Positions 1-13,826 of a DNA stretch of 64,000 nucleotides are shown one piece after another (position 1 is the first letter of the stretch; each line of letters starts with the position of its first letter). The stretch comes from Sphaerisporangium viridialbum (lineage in GTDB: Bacteria; Actinomycetota; Actinomycetes; Streptosporangiales; Streptosporangiaceae): contig NZ_CP187232.1 of NCBI RefSeq assembly GCF_049674955.1, positions 7,936,001 through 8,000,000 on the forward strand. The letters are read 5' to 3'. The translations under genes were made by a program, and so were the position numbers. The notes beneath the pieces are model-generated. The model was not told the origin of the DNA. It did not search any database and saw only the letters and a list, made by a program, of their open reading frames with translations.

Positions 1-160
1 GGAGTCCACAAGAGCGTCCAGTCCCTGGAAGCGGACATCCGAGACTGGATCGCTCAGTGGAACGACAACCCACGCCCGTTCGTGTGGAAGAAGACCGCGG
101 ACGAGATCCTCGAATCCCTCGCCCGATATTTGCCGACGAATTTCTGGCGCGGAACACTAG
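1..160 (+). pseudogene. IS630-type transposase, C-terminal fragment, frameshifted
   Basis: Frame 1 reads the typical C-terminus of IS630-family DDE transposases, including WNDNPRPFVWKKTADEILES and LARY. The frame then departs from the family and would run into the rRNA region. Removing one T from the tattt run near 127-131 restores the family ending, CRRISGAEH, with a TAG stop at 158-160. The gene therefore carries a one-base insertion near its 3' end. Only the C-terminus lies in the window, so the state of the rest is unknown. The family cuts and pastes its own element, usually at TA targets. The element boundary should lie between 160 and the rRNA terminator at 213, but I could not identify a terminal inverted repeat. 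Confidence 0.75.
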
Positions 161-212
161 ATAGTTACGTGTCCAGGGGGCCAGGCGGCCAGCGGGAAAT
201 GCCCCAAAACGC

Positions 213-245
213 AGGAAAGCCATCCACAAAGTGGATGGCTTTCCT
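213..245 (-). terminator. rRNA operon terminator
   Basis: Perfect 15-bp inverted repeat (left arm aggaaagccatccac, loop aaa) about 16 nt past the 5S 3' end. Read on the minus strand it is followed by a short T-containing stretch (gcgtttt). This fits an intrinsic terminator ending the rRNA transcript. Confidence 0.85.
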
Positions 246-260
246 ACCTACACAATATTT

Positions 261-379
261 GTCCGGCGGTGTCCTACTCTCCCACACCGTCCCCGGTGCA
301 GTACCATCGGCGCTGGAAAGCTTAACTTCCGGGTTCGGAATGTAACCGGGTGTTTCCCTTCCGCTATGACCGCCGTAAC
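261..379 (-). rRNA. rrf: 5S ribosomal RNA
   Basis: The minus strand reads an actinobacterial 5S rRNA of about 119 nt. It begins GTTACGGCGGTCATAGC and ends near CACCGCCGGACAA. The conserved internal stretch CCGAACCCGGAAGTTAAG is present, and the two ends can pair (GGCGG with CCGCC). It is the last gene of the 16S-23S-5S operon, about 185 nt from the 23S end, and is followed by a strong hairpin terminator. The ends are estimated to within a few bases. Confidence 0.95.
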
Positions 380-564
380 CCCTTGAAACACACAACCCGG
401 GTCACCCCAGTTTGTTGTTTCTGAGTTACATAGTGGACGCGAGCAAGATGCCCCCTGCTAGGGAATCATGTGACGGTTGCGCATGCACCCGGGACCCGGC
501 GAAGAGAACCGGGGCCGCAGCACACCATCACACACTTTGACCACGCAGGGGAACATTAGCTTTG

Positions 565-5722
<5,158 letters not shown>

Positions 5723-5943
5723 TGTCTGAAGAAATCCCGGCGAACACCACACACACATGTGCGATGTCAACCAAAGGAAACCATCCCCACACACCCACAA
5801 ACGAGCATGCGGAAGACGGAGGTATGCATATTCATGCACTGGCTTTTAACACACTGTTGAGTTCTCAAGAAACGGACGCGTACACCATCACCCGAACCCA
5901 CCACGTGGACCCGAACTCCGGGGCTTCCATCTCGTATGTCTTC
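5723..5943 (-). promoter_or_regulatory. rRNA leader with antitermination-like motif
   Basis: The leader between the proximal promoter and the 16S contains TTTCTTGAGAACTCAACAG (minus strand, about 5854-5872). It resembles the TTTGAGAACTCAACA block common in actinobacterial rRNA leaders and taken to be a boxA or processing element. No ORF with a ribosome binding site is visible. Confidence 0.6.
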
Positions 5944-5972
5944 ATCTTACAAGGCCGTTTAACCGGGAGCAA
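5944..5972 (-). promoter_or_regulatory. rRNA promoter, proximal
   Basis: Minus strand -35 TTGCTC (5967-5972), 17-nt spacer, -10 TAAGAT (5944-5949). This is a good match to the housekeeping sigma consensus, about 220 nt upstream of the 16S. Confidence 0.7.
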
Positions 5973-6019
5973 ACCGCGCCTTTGCAGGCACTTGACTTCC
6001 AGCCACCCGAACCCACTAG

Positions 6020-6047
6020 GATTTAGACCACCCCGTCTCCAGGGCAA
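6020..6047 (-). promoter_or_regulatory. rRNA promoter, possible middle
   Basis: Minus strand -35 TTGCCC (6042-6047), 16-nt spacer, -10 TAAATC (6020-6025). It is weaker than its two neighbours. Confidence 0.4.
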
Positions 6048-6054
6048 CTCCACT

Positions 6055-6083
6055 AACTTACCAGGTCCGGAGAGCCTCGTCAA
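6055..6083 (-). promoter_or_regulatory. rRNA promoter, distal
   Basis: Minus strand -35 TTGACG (6078-6083), 17-nt spacer, -10 TAAGTT (6055-6060). Tandem promoters are usual for actinobacterial rRNA operons. The region from 6084 to the valS terminator at 6349 holds no gene I can support. Confidence 0.7.
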
Positions 6084-6348
6084 GTACTGACGTTGCGCTT
6101 CAAAGCCAGGTAGGTCTTGCGGGAGTGCAGGAGAGCCTAACACCTCTAGGAGTCGAATGATTCCCGGAGTCTCCGTTCAGATCGAGCGGAGTGTGGCGCG
6201 CCCTGCGAGAAGAACTCTAGCATCGGTGCGACCGTGTCATGAACAACTTGGGTCAGCCCCTGGTTATTCCCGGGTCGCGAACGCCCAAACCTTCCGCTTC
6301 GGGCCCTTACGGACCGAAGGGCACGGGCGCCTTGTGGGCCGACGCGCA

Positions 6349-6379
6349 GGAGCCCGCGACCATCGCGGTCACGGGCTCC
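6349..6379 (-). terminator. valS terminator
   Basis: 13-bp stem with one mismatch (ggagcccgcgacc / ggtcacgggctcc), 5-nt loop, starting 13 nt after the valS stop. It separates valS from the co-oriented rRNA operon. There is no U-run, as is common in high-GC actinobacteria. Confidence 0.75.
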
Positions 6380-6391
6380 CGGAAGGGTGTC

Positions 6392-8983
6392 TCAACTCGC
6401 CGGCAGCGCCGCGAGCTGGGCCTCTAGCCTGGCGATGTCGGCGTCCGCCTGCGCCGCCCTGGCGCGGACCTTGACCACGACATCCTCCGGTGCCTTGGAC
6501 ATGAACTGCTCGTTCGTCAGCTTGGCGGCCGACTGGGCAGCCTCCTTGCGCGCGGCGGCGAGATCCTTGTCCATGCGCCGCCGCTCGGCGGCCACGTCGA
6601 TGGCTCCGGCGGTGTCGATCTCGACGACGGCCGGGCCCACGGCGAGCCGTGCCGTGGCCGTGAACGACTCTGCGGGGTCGTCCAGCCGCAGCAGGGTGCG
6701 AATGGCGGTCTCATGGGAGGCGAGCGCCGTACCGTCGAGTGAGAGCCTGGCGGCGACCCGCTGGCCGGGCTTCAGCCCCTGGTCGGATCTGAAGCGGCGG
6801 ACCTCGGTGATGAGCTCCTGCAGGGAGAGGATCTCCCCCTCGGCCGCCTGATCGGCGTACCGCGCGTCGGTGACCGGCCAGGAGGCGACCGTGATGGACG
6901 GCCCCCCGGTGAGCGCCCGCCACAGCTCCTCGCTGACGAACGGCACGAGAGGATGCAGCAGCCGGAGCAGCGCGTCGAACACGTGCCCCAGCACCAGGCG
7001 GGTGCGGTCGGCCACCTCACCGCCCGACGCGATCTGGATCTTGGCCAGTTCGACGTACCAGTCGCAGACCTCGTCCCACGCGAAGTGGTAGAGGTGATCG
7101 GAGATCTTGGCGAACTCGAAGTCCTCGTAGCCCGTGTCCACCGCGGCGACGACCGACCGCAGGCGGGACAGGATCCACCGGTCGGCGACGGTCAGGTCGC
7201 CAGGGTCGGGCAGTGGGGCCGAGACCGTCGCGCCGTTCATCAGCGCGAACCGGGTGGCGTTCCAGATCTTGTTGCAGAAGTTGCGGGAGCCCGCGGCCCA
7301 GTCTTCACTGATCGCCACGTCCGACCCCGGGCCGGCGCCCCGCAGCAGGGTGAAGCGGGTCGCGTCCGCGCCGTACCGGGAGATCCAGTCGAGCGGATCG
7401 ACGACGTTTCCGAACGACTTCGACATCTTCTTGCCGTACTGGTCGCGGACCATGCCATGGAGCGCGACCGTCTGGAACGGCGGCGTGCCGTCCATGGCGT
7501 AGAGCCCGAACATCATCATCCGCGCGACCCAGAAGAACAGGATGTCGTACCCCGTCACCAGGACCGTCGTGGGGTAGAAGCGCTCCAGCTCGCGCGTGCG
7601 CTCCGGCCAGCCGAGGGTGGAGAAGGGCCACAGGGCCGAGGAGAACCAGGTGTCGAGCACGTCGGGGTCCTGCACGTACCCGGCGGGAGGCTCCTCGTCA
7701 GGGCCGACGCACAGCACCTCGCCCTCCGGGCCGTACCAGACCGGGATGCGGTGGCCCCACCAAAGCTGGCGGGAGATGCACCAGTCGTGCATGTCGTCGA
7801 CCCAGTCGAAGTAGCGCTTGGCCAGCTCAGGCGGCTGGATGCGGGTGCGGCCGTCGCGCACGGCGTCCCCCGCGGCCTTCGCCAGGGGCTGGACGTTCAC
7901 GAACCACTGCAGGGACAACCTCGGCTCGACCACGGTCTTGCAGCGGGAGCAGTGGCCGACGGCGTGGAGGTACGGACGCCGCTCGGCGACCACGCGCCCC
8001 TCGGCGCGCAGCGCGGCGACCACGGCGGGCCTGGCCTCGAAGCGGTCGAGCCCCTGGAAGGGACCGTGGGCGGTGATGACGCCCCGCTCATCCATGACCG
8101 CGAGCGACGGCAGCCCGTGGCGCCGGCCGATCTCGAAGTCGTTGGGGTCGTGGGCGGGGGTGACCTTGACCGCGCCAGTGCCGAACGCCGGGTCGACGTG
8201 CTCGTCCGCCACGATCGGGATCAGGCGCCCAGTGAGCGGCACCTCCACCGACGTGCCGATCAGGTGGGCATAACGCTCGTCTGCGGGGTGCACGGCGACG
8301 GCCGTGTCTCCGAGCATCGTCTCGGCCCGGGTGGTGGCGACGACAATGGACGACTCGCCCTCGCCGTAGCGGATCGAGACCAGCTCGCCTTCGTCGTCGG
8401 TGTGGTCGACCTCGATGTCGGAGAGCGCGGTGAGGCAGCGCGGGCACCAGTTGATGATGCGCTCGGCGCGGTAGATCAGGCCGTCGTCGAAGAGCCGCTT
8501 GAAGATCGTCTGGACGGCCCGGGAGAGGCCTTCGTCCATGGTGAACCGCTCGCGCGACCAGTCGACGCTGTCGCCGAGCTTGGTCATCTGACCGAGGATG
8601 CGGCCGCCCGACTCTTCCTTCCACTGCCAGACCCGCTCGACGAACGCCTCGCGGCCGAGGTCGTGCCGGGACAGGCCCTCCTTGGCCAGCTCGCGCTCGA
8701 CGACGTTCTGCGTGGCGATGCCGGCGTGGTCCATGCCGGGGAGCCACAAGGTCTCGTACCCGCGCATGCGGGCCCGCCGGCTGAGGGCGTCCTGGATGGA
8801 GTGGTCGAGGGCGTGGCCGATGTGGAGGACACCGGTGACGTTGGGCGGCGGCAGGACGATGCTGTACGGCTCGCGCTCGCTGCCTACATCCGCAGTGAAG
8901 TAGCCCTCCGCCACCCAGCGCTCGTAGCTCTGGGTCTCGACGTCAGCGGGTGCGTACTGGGTTGGCAGCTCAGGCGTTGTCAC
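6392..8983 (-). CDS. valS: valine--tRNA ligase
   Basis: Cytosolic class Ia aminoacyl-tRNA synthetase that charges tRNA-Val, with an editing domain that removes threonine. The protein is 863 aa. The HIGH signature is at residues 54-57 (PPPNVTGVLHIGH) and KMSKS follows later as GKKMSKSFGNV. The C-terminus has the heptad-rich coiled-coil arm typical of ValRS. I chose the GTG at 8983, giving MTTPELPTQYAP, because the N-terminal extension from an upstream GTG at 9010 is not family-like. No clear Shine-Dalgarno site was seen. No T-box was recognised in the 290 nt upstream. It is the last gene of the tig-clp-valS run. The usual actinobacterial neighbour folC is absent and the rRNA operon follows instead. 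Confidence 0.97.
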   Translation of the reverse strand: MTTPELPTQYAPADVETQSYERWVAEGYFTADVGSEREPYSIVLPPPNVTGVLHIGHALDHSIQDALSRRARMRGYETLWLPGMDHAGIATQNVVERELAKEGLSRHDLGREAFVERVWQWKEESGGRILGQMTKLGDSVDWSRERFTMDEGLSRAVQTIFKRLFDDGLIYRAERIINWCPRCLTALSDIEVDHTDDEGELVSIRYGEGESSIVVATTRAETMLGDTAVAVHPADERYAHLIGTSVEVPLTGRLIPIVADEHVDPAFGTGAVKVTPAHDPNDFEIGRRHGLPSLAVMDERGVITAHGPFQGLDRFEARPAVVAALRAEGRVVAERRPYLHAVGHCSRCKTVVEPRLSLQWFVNVQPLAKAAGDAVRDGRTRIQPPELAKRYFDWVDDMHDWCISRQLWWGHRIPVWYGPEGEVLCVGPDEEPPAGYVQDPDVLDTWFSSALWPFSTLGWPERTRELERFYPTTVLVTGYDILFFWVARMMMFGLYAMDGTPPFQTVALHGMVRDQYGKKMSKSFGNVVDPLDWISRYGADATRFTLLRGAGPGSDVAISEDWAAGSRNFCNKIWNATRFALMNGATVSAPLPDPGDLTVADRWILSRLRSVVAAVDTGYEDFEFAKISDHLYHFAWDEVCDWYVELAKIQIASGGEVADRTRLVLGHVFDALLRLLHPLVPFVSEELWRALTGGPSITVASWPVTDARYADQAAEGEILSLQELITEVRRFRSDQGLKPGQRVAARLSLDGTALASHETAIRTLLRLDDPAESFTATARLAVGPAVVEIDTAGAIDVAAERRRMDKDLAAARKEAAQSAAKLTNEQFMSKAPEDVVVKVRARAAQADADIARLEAQLAALPAS

Positions 8984-9272
8984 AGTCACCAATTGTAGGG
9001 AGGCCCGCACCTTGCCCGTGTCCTAACCGCAGGCCGCCCCTTACCCGATATACGGACACAAGCCGCCCAAAAACCATATTGGGCATGACTATAAGTATGA
9101 CGACATTACGGTGAGTGACATTGCCGGGGTCTCCGCAGCGCGCCGGAGATACGGACCTGGGCCCGGAAATGTCCTGAATCGCGGCCGTTTTCCGCTGGAA
9201 AGCCGTGATCGCGGGCGGCCGGGTGGCCGCTCGCGATCAGGTGGCGTCAGCGTCGTCGGAGGGATCGCCCGA

Positions 9273-10556
9273 TCAGGCGGACTTCTCCCGGGGAGTGCGC
9301 TGCTGCTTGGCGTTCAGCTGGTCGCGAGGGACCAGGGTGGGGTTGACGTGCTCCAGGACCGACTCCCTGGTGATGACGACGCGGGCCACATCCTGCCGGG
9401 AGGGCACTTCGTACATCACCGAGAGGAGGACCTCCTCCATGATGGCGCGCAGCCCGCGGGCTCCGGTGCCGCGCAGGATCGCCTGGTCGGCGATGGCCTC
9501 CAGCGCGTCGTCGGTGAACTCCAGCTCGACGTTGTCGAGCTCGAACAGCCGGCGGTACTGCTTGACCAGGGCGTTCCTCGGCTCGGTGAGGATCTGGATG
9601 AGCGCCTCGCGGTCGAGGTTGTGCACGCTGGTGATGATCGGAAGACGGCCGACGAACTCGGGGATCATGCCGAACTTCAGCAGGTCCTCCGGCATGACGT
9701 CGGCGAAGATGTCGGACGCGTCGATCTCATCCTTGGAGTGGATGATCGCGTTGAACCCGATGCCCTTCTTGCCGATGCGCGACTCGATGATCTTTTCGAG
9801 GCCGGCGAAGGCGCCACCGCAGATGAACAGCACGTTGGTGGTGTCGATCTGGATGAACTCCTGGTGCGGGTGCTTGCGGCCGCCCTGCGGCGGGACCGAG
9901 GCGGTCGTGCCTTCGAGGATCTTCAGCAGCGCCTGCTGCACGCCCTCGCCCGAGACGTCACGGGTGATCGAGGGGTTCTCGCTCTTGCGGGCTATCTTGT
10001 CGACCTCGTCGATGTAGATGATGCCCGTCTCGGCCTTCTTGACGTCGTAGTCGGCGGCCTGGATCAGCTTGAGCAGGATGTTCTCGACATCCTCGCCGAC
10101 GTAGCCCGCCTCCGTGAGCGCCGTGGCGTCCGCGATGGCGAACGGCACGTTCAGCATCTTCGCGAGAGTCTGCGCGAGCAGGGTCTTGCCCGAACCGGTC
10201 GGGCCGAGCAACAGAATGTTGGACTTTCCCAGCTCAAGGCCGTCGTCTCGGCCGCGTTCGCCGGACTGCACCCGCTTGTAGTGGTTGTAGACCGCCACCG
10301 AGAGGGCCCGCTTCGCCTTGTCCTGACCGATGACGTAGGCGTCGAGGAACTCGTAGATCTCTCTCGGCTTGGGAAGACTGTCCCACTTGAGCTCGGAGGA
10401 CTCGGAGAGCTCCTCCTCGATGATCTCGTTGCAGAGATCGATGCACTCATCGCAGATGTAGACGCCTGGTCCGGCGATGAGCTTCTTGACTTGCTTCTGG
10501 CTCTTCCCGCAGAACGAGCACTTCAGCAGGTCTCCGCCGTCGCCGATGCGTGCCAC
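9273..10556 (-). CDS. clpX: ATP-dependent Clp protease ATP-binding subunit ClpX
   Basis: AAA+ unfoldase that feeds substrates into the ClpP1P2 peptidase; 427 aa. The N-terminal zinc-binding domain has Cys13, Cys16, Cys35 and Cys38. Walker A is GPTGSGKT, Walker B lies in YIDEVDKIA, and the IGF loop that docks ClpP is present (GKKGIGFNA). The start is the GTG at 10556, preceded by AAAGGAG with 8 nt spacing. The longer upstream frame crosses the intergenic hairpin and is not family-like. It follows clpP2 by 180 nt containing a strong stem-loop, so ClpX may be partly uncoupled from clpP1P2 or have its own promoter. Confidence 0.97.
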   Translation of the reverse strand: MARIGDGGDLLKCSFCGKSQKQVKKLIAGPGVYICDECIDLCNEIIEEELSESSELKWDSLPKPREIYEFLDAYVIGQDKAKRALSVAVYNHYKRVQSGERGRDDGLELGKSNILLLGPTGSGKTLLAQTLAKMLNVPFAIADATALTEAGYVGEDVENILLKLIQAADYDVKKAETGIIYIDEVDKIARKSENPSITRDVSGEGVQQALLKILEGTTASVPPQGGRKHPHQEFIQIDTTNVLFICGGAFAGLEKIIESRIGKKGIGFNAIIHSKDEIDASDIFADVMPEDLLKFGMIPEFVGRLPIITSVHNLDREALIQILTEPRNALVKQYRRLFELDNVELEFTDDALEAIADQAILRGTGARGLRAIMEEVLLSVMYEVPSRQDVARVVITRESVLEHVNPTLVPRDQLNAKQQRTPREKSA

Positions 10557-10688
10557 CCCAGATACTCCTTTGCGTGGGACCGCCTGCTCCGCGATCCGAA
10601 TCTTGCGGACTCGGTCCGAAAAGTCATCCCGCTCAGGTTTCGACGTTACCGTCTTCTGGGCCCTCAGTGCGCCCCCTAGCGGTGAGTC

Positions 10689-10725
10689 GCACCGGAACGT
10701 GCCCAATTGGGCACCGTTCCGGTGC
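10689..10725 (-). terminator. stem-loop between clpP2 and clpX
   Basis: Long inverted repeat (gcaccggaacgtgccc, loop aatt, gggcaccgttccggtgc) with a single bulged base, 12 nt after the clpP2 stop and 130 nt before clpX. It has no T-run. It may be a terminator or partial attenuator, or an RNA-stability element. Confidence 0.65.
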
Positions 10726-10736
10726 GATCCGCGTCC

Positions 10737-11381
10737 TCAGGAAGCCACGGCTTGGGCGCGTTTCTTCCGTGAGGGGATGATGTCGTCGATCAGGCCATAG
10801 TCCTTGGCCTCATCGGCATTGAGGATCTTGTCGCGCTCGATGTCGCGACGGACCTCTTCCTGCGTCTTGCCCGAATGACGGGCGACGATCTCCTCCAGCA
10901 GCGAGCGCATCCGCAGGATCTCGCGCGCCTGGATCTCGATGTCGCTTCCCTGGCCCCCACCCTCGGTGGACGGCTGGTGGATCAGGACACGGGCGTTCGG
11001 CAGCGCGAAGCGCTTGCCCGGAGTGCCGCCGGCCAGCAGCACGGCCGCGGCGGACGCCGCCTGGCCGAGGCAGACCGTCTGGATCTCCGGACGGACGAAC
11101 TGCATGGTGTCGTAGATCGCCGTCATCGCGGTGAACGAGCCACCCGGGGAGTTGATGTAGATGCTGATGTCACGGTCGGGATCGAGTGACTCCAGGGTCA
11201 GCAGCTGGGCCATCACGTCGTTCGCCGACGCGTCATCGATCTGCACCCCGAGGAAGATGATGCGATCCTCGAAAAGCTTGTTGTAAGGGTTCATCTCCTT
11301 GACGCCGTACGTGGTGCGTTCGACGAACGAAGGGATGATGTAACGGCCGTTGATGTCTCCCGGCCGGATCAGATCACTCAC
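10737..11381 (-). CDS. clpP2: ATP-dependent Clp protease proteolytic subunit 2
   Basis: Serine peptidase subunit of 214 aa. Actinobacteria need a mixed ClpP1P2 tetradecamer. The catalytic Ser110 lies in GQAASAAAVLL, His135 in HQPS, and the aspartate follows in the C-terminal handle. The GTG start at 11381 has GAAGGGG upstream and lies 11 nt after the clpP1 stop, so the two are cotranscribed. Dedicated to degradation of ssrA-tagged and regulatory proteins with ClpX and ClpC. Confidence 0.96.
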   Translation of the reverse strand: MSDLIRPGDINGRYIIPSFVERTTYGVKEMNPYNKLFEDRIIFLGVQIDDASANDVMAQLLTLESLDPDRDISIYINSPGGSFTAMTAIYDTMQFVRPEIQTVCLGQAASAAAVLLAGGTPGKRFALPNARVLIHQPSTEGGGQGSDIEIQAREILRMRSLLEEIVARHSGKTQEEVRRDIERDKILNADEAKDYGLIDDIIPSRKKRAQAVAS

Positions 11382-11392
11382 GAATTGCCCCT

Positions 11393-12037
11393 TCAGGAGA
11401 CGGCGCCCTCAGAGGGCACCTGCCGCGCGCTGCGCACGACATTGTCGATGAAGCCGTAGTCCTTGGCCTCCTCTGCCGTGAACCAGCGGTCCCGATCGGA
11501 GTCCCTCTCGATCTGGTCGAGCGGCTGGCCCGTGTGGTGGGCGATGCGCTCCGCCAAGGTCTTCTTGACGTAGAGCATCTGCTCGGCCTGGATCGCGATG
11601 TCCGCGGCCGTGCCGCCGATGCCGCCGGAAGGCTGGTGCATCATGATGCGAGCGTGCGGCAGCGCGTAACGCTTGCCTGTGGCCCCGGCGCACAGCAGGA
11701 ACTGCCCCATCGAGGCGGCGAGACCCATGGCGACCGTGCAGACATCGTTCGGCACATACTCCATCATGTCGTAAATCGCCATGCCTGCGGTCACCGAACC
11801 GCCAGGAGAGTTGATGTAGAGCCAGATGTCACGGTCGGAGTCGTCGGCGGCCAGGAGCAGCAGCTCTGCGCAGATGCGGTTGGCGACCTCGTCGTCCACC
11901 TGGGTGCCGAGCACCACGATGCGCTCACGCAGCAGACGGTTGTATAGCTGGTCCTCGAGCCGGAACGAGCCGTTCTCACGGCCACGCGACTCCGGCCCGA
12001 AGCTGGTGGGCTGGAAAGAGGTCGGCGGGCTGGTCAC
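11393..12037 (-). CDS. clpP1: ATP-dependent Clp protease proteolytic subunit 1
   Basis: Partner subunit of ClpP2; 214 aa. Ser109 lies in GLAASMGQF and His134 in HQPSGG. I chose the GTG at 12037 with GGAAGGTGA just upstream. The upstream extension would overlap the promoter and the ClgR-like site and is not conserved. The N-terminal 25 residues are likely a propeptide, as in other actinobacterial ClpP1. Regulation by ClgR is inferred from the box at 12125-12142. Confidence 0.96.
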   Translation of the reverse strand: MTSPPTSFQPTSFGPESRGRENGSFRLEDQLYNRLLRERIVVLGTQVDDEVANRICAELLLLAADDSDRDIWLYINSPGGSVTAGMAIYDMMEYVPNDVCTVAMGLAASMGQFLLCAGATGKRYALPHARIMMHQPSGGIGGTAADIAIQAEQMLYVKKTLAERIAHHTGQPLDQIERDSDRDRWFTAEEAKDYGFIDNVVRSARQVPSEGAVS

Positions 12038-12081
12038 AGCGTCACCTTCCGATGCGTCGTAATCGATGGGCTTTGCTTGTG

Positions 12082-12109
12082 ACCTTAACGCGCGGCACCG
12101 ACCGGTCAG
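12082..12109 (-). promoter_or_regulatory. clpP1P2 promoter
   Basis: Minus strand CTGACC (12104-12109), 16-nt spacer, TAAGGT (12082-12087), about 45 nt upstream of the clpP1 start. It sits just downstream of the ClgR-like site. Confidence 0.5.
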
Positions 12110-12124
12110 ACCCCGTCTCCACAC

Positions 12125-12142
12125 TGTTCGCTGACGGCGCAG
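12125..12142. promoter_or_regulatory. ClgR-like operator upstream of clpP1P2
   Basis: The sequence tgttCGCtgacgGCGcag matches the published actinobacterial ClgR consensus (WNNWCGCYNANRGCGWWS, from memory) with one mismatch. It lies about 16 nt upstream of the proposed -35, the position expected for an activator. ClgR is the known activator of clpP1P2 and clpC in actinobacteria. Confidence 0.6.
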
Positions 12143-12155
12143 GTGCCTAGGGGGC

Positions 12156-13724
12156 TCAGTGGGGGCCCGACGCGCGGCGGCGATCTTCGAGGTCGAGCTC
12201 GTGGACGAGATGACGCTGCGTCCCCGCGCTGATCTTGCCCTTCGAGTACAGCTCGTCCAGTTTCTCCCGCTGGGCATGGGCGAGTTGCTTGCGCAGCCAG
12301 CGGGTCTCGGACTGACCGGACGCCCCTTCTTCCACGTCTTCGTCGAGGATCGCCCGTACGCGATCGAGCCGCAGTTCGAGCAGCTGGCGGAAGACGTCGG
12401 CCATGTGGTCGTCCACCTGGCCGTCGGAGCTGAGCCGGTCGAGCCGCGCCAGGGCCGCATCCATCGTGGCCTCCCGGGCGGTGGCCTCCTCGATGACGGA
12501 CTTCTTGGACTCCCCCAGGCCGAGGCGGCGCAGCAGCGGCGCCAGAGTGGTGGCCTGACCGAGAAGGGTGACGAGGACCACGACGGCGGCCAGGAAGATC
12601 ATCAATGGCCGGTTCGGCACGGTCAGCGGGATCGACAGGGCGACGGCGAGGGTGATCGCGCCGCGCATCCCCGCCCAGCCCATGACGACGCGTTCGGCCC
12701 TGGCGACGCGGTCGAACGACAGGTGCCTGCCCGGCAGCCACTTGGCCAGCGGGAACACCACCACTGTCCACAGCAGCCTGAGCAGCACGATGACGGCGAG
12801 GACGATCAGGGCCGTCCCCGCCAGCGAGGCCGCCGAGTAGCTCGACACCCCGGTGATCACCTGGCGGATCTCCAGCCCGAGCAGGACGAACAGGCTGGAT
12901 TCCAGCAGGAAGACCAGGACGTCCCAGAACGCGTTGCCGGTGAGCCTGGAGGCGGGCTGGAGCAGCCCGTGAGCGCGCATGCCGAGGTAGAAGCCGGTGG
13001 TGATGGTGGCAAGCACCCCGGAAAGCCCGAAATGCTCCGCAGGGAGGTAGGCGAGGAACGGCGTGATCAGGGAGACCACGATCTGCGCGCCGCCATCCTT
13101 GATCCAGAGGCGGAGCCGGGCCACGAGCCATCCGACGATCAGGCCGTACAGCACCGCGCCCACGACGACGCGGACCATCAGCCAGGCACCGCCGGCCAGC
13201 GTGACCGGCTCGGAGATCGCGGTGAGCGCCAGGCCGAACAGGGTGAGGGCCACGGCGTCGTTGACGAGGCTCTCACCCTCCAGGATCGTCACCAGGCGGC
13301 GCGGGGCGCCGAGGCGCTGCATGATCGAGGTCGCCGACACCGGGTCGGTCGGCGAGACCGCCGCGCCGAGCGCGAGGGCGACCGGCCAGCCCACCTGGGG
13401 CACGGCCAGGTGCACCGCCACCATGACGGCGAAGGCGGTCACGCACGTGAGGCCGAAGGCCATCACCGAGATGGGGACCGCGTCCTCCTTGGTCTCGCGA
13501 GGCGCGGTCAGGAACGCGGCGCGGTAGACCAGCAGCGGCAGGTAGATGTTGAGGATGACCTCGGGCGCCACCGCGGCCTTGGACATGCCGGGCAGCAGGC
13601 TCGCGGCCACTCCCAGCAGGACCAGCGGTATCGCCTGCGGTATGCCGAAATGCCGCGCCAACCCCCGCCCGACCAGCATGATCACGGCGATGGCCACGGC
13701 GACGATGAGGTAACCCTCGATCAT
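12156..13724 (-). CDS. Na+/H+ antiporter, CPA1 family
   Basis: Membrane exchanger of 522 aa that extrudes Na+ (or K+) for protons. The N-terminal two thirds is a run of about twelve hydrophobic segments. The transport-core motifs SPTDPVSATSIM and ESLVNDAVAL are present. The C-terminal cytosolic tail of about 130 residues is rich in charged helices. The ATG at 13724 has GGGGGAG immediately upstream. An extension from 13784 would lack a site and start within poor sequence. It sits between tig and clpP1 on the same strand, which is not the usual arrangement there. A hairpin upstream (13827-13864) suggests a separate transcript. Confidence 0.92.
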   Translation of the reverse strand: MIEGYLIVAVAIAVIMLVGRGLARHFGIPQAIPLVLLGVAASLLPGMSKAAVAPEVILNIYLPLLVYRAAFLTAPRETKEDAVPISVMAFGLTCVTAFAVMVAVHLAVPQVGWPVALALGAAVSPTDPVSATSIMQRLGAPRRLVTILEGESLVNDAVALTLFGLALTAISEPVTLAGGAWLMVRVVVGAVLYGLIVGWLVARLRLWIKDGGAQIVVSLITPFLAYLPAEHFGLSGVLATITTGFYLGMRAHGLLQPASRLTGNAFWDVLVFLLESSLFVLLGLEIRQVITGVSSYSAASLAGTALIVLAVIVLLRLLWTVVVFPLAKWLPGRHLSFDRVARAERVVMGWAGMRGAITLAVALSIPLTVPNRPLMIFLAAVVVLVTLLGQATTLAPLLRRLGLGESKKSVIEEATAREATMDAALARLDRLSSDGQVDDHMADVFRQLLELRLDRVRAILDEDVEEGASGQSETRWLRKQLAHAQREKLDELYSKGKISAGTQRHLVHELDLEDRRRASGPH

Positions 13725-13826
13725 CGGCTCCCCCGATTGCCTGCGCACACAGTCGGGAGCTGCCCCGCAATCGGCAAGAATCACCCCAAACTTCGCCTAA
13801 GCGTGCATGCCTCTAGAGGTGAGACG

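Noticed and set aside
6953..8998. Long open frame antisense to valS (681 codons)
   Set aside because: High GC leaves the antisense frame open by third-position bias. No ribosome binding site and no recognisable domain; valS covers it fully.
8984..9272. T-box or other riboswitch upstream of valS
   Set aside because: No T-box sequence (TGG-containing bulge block) or other recognised motif could be found in the gap.
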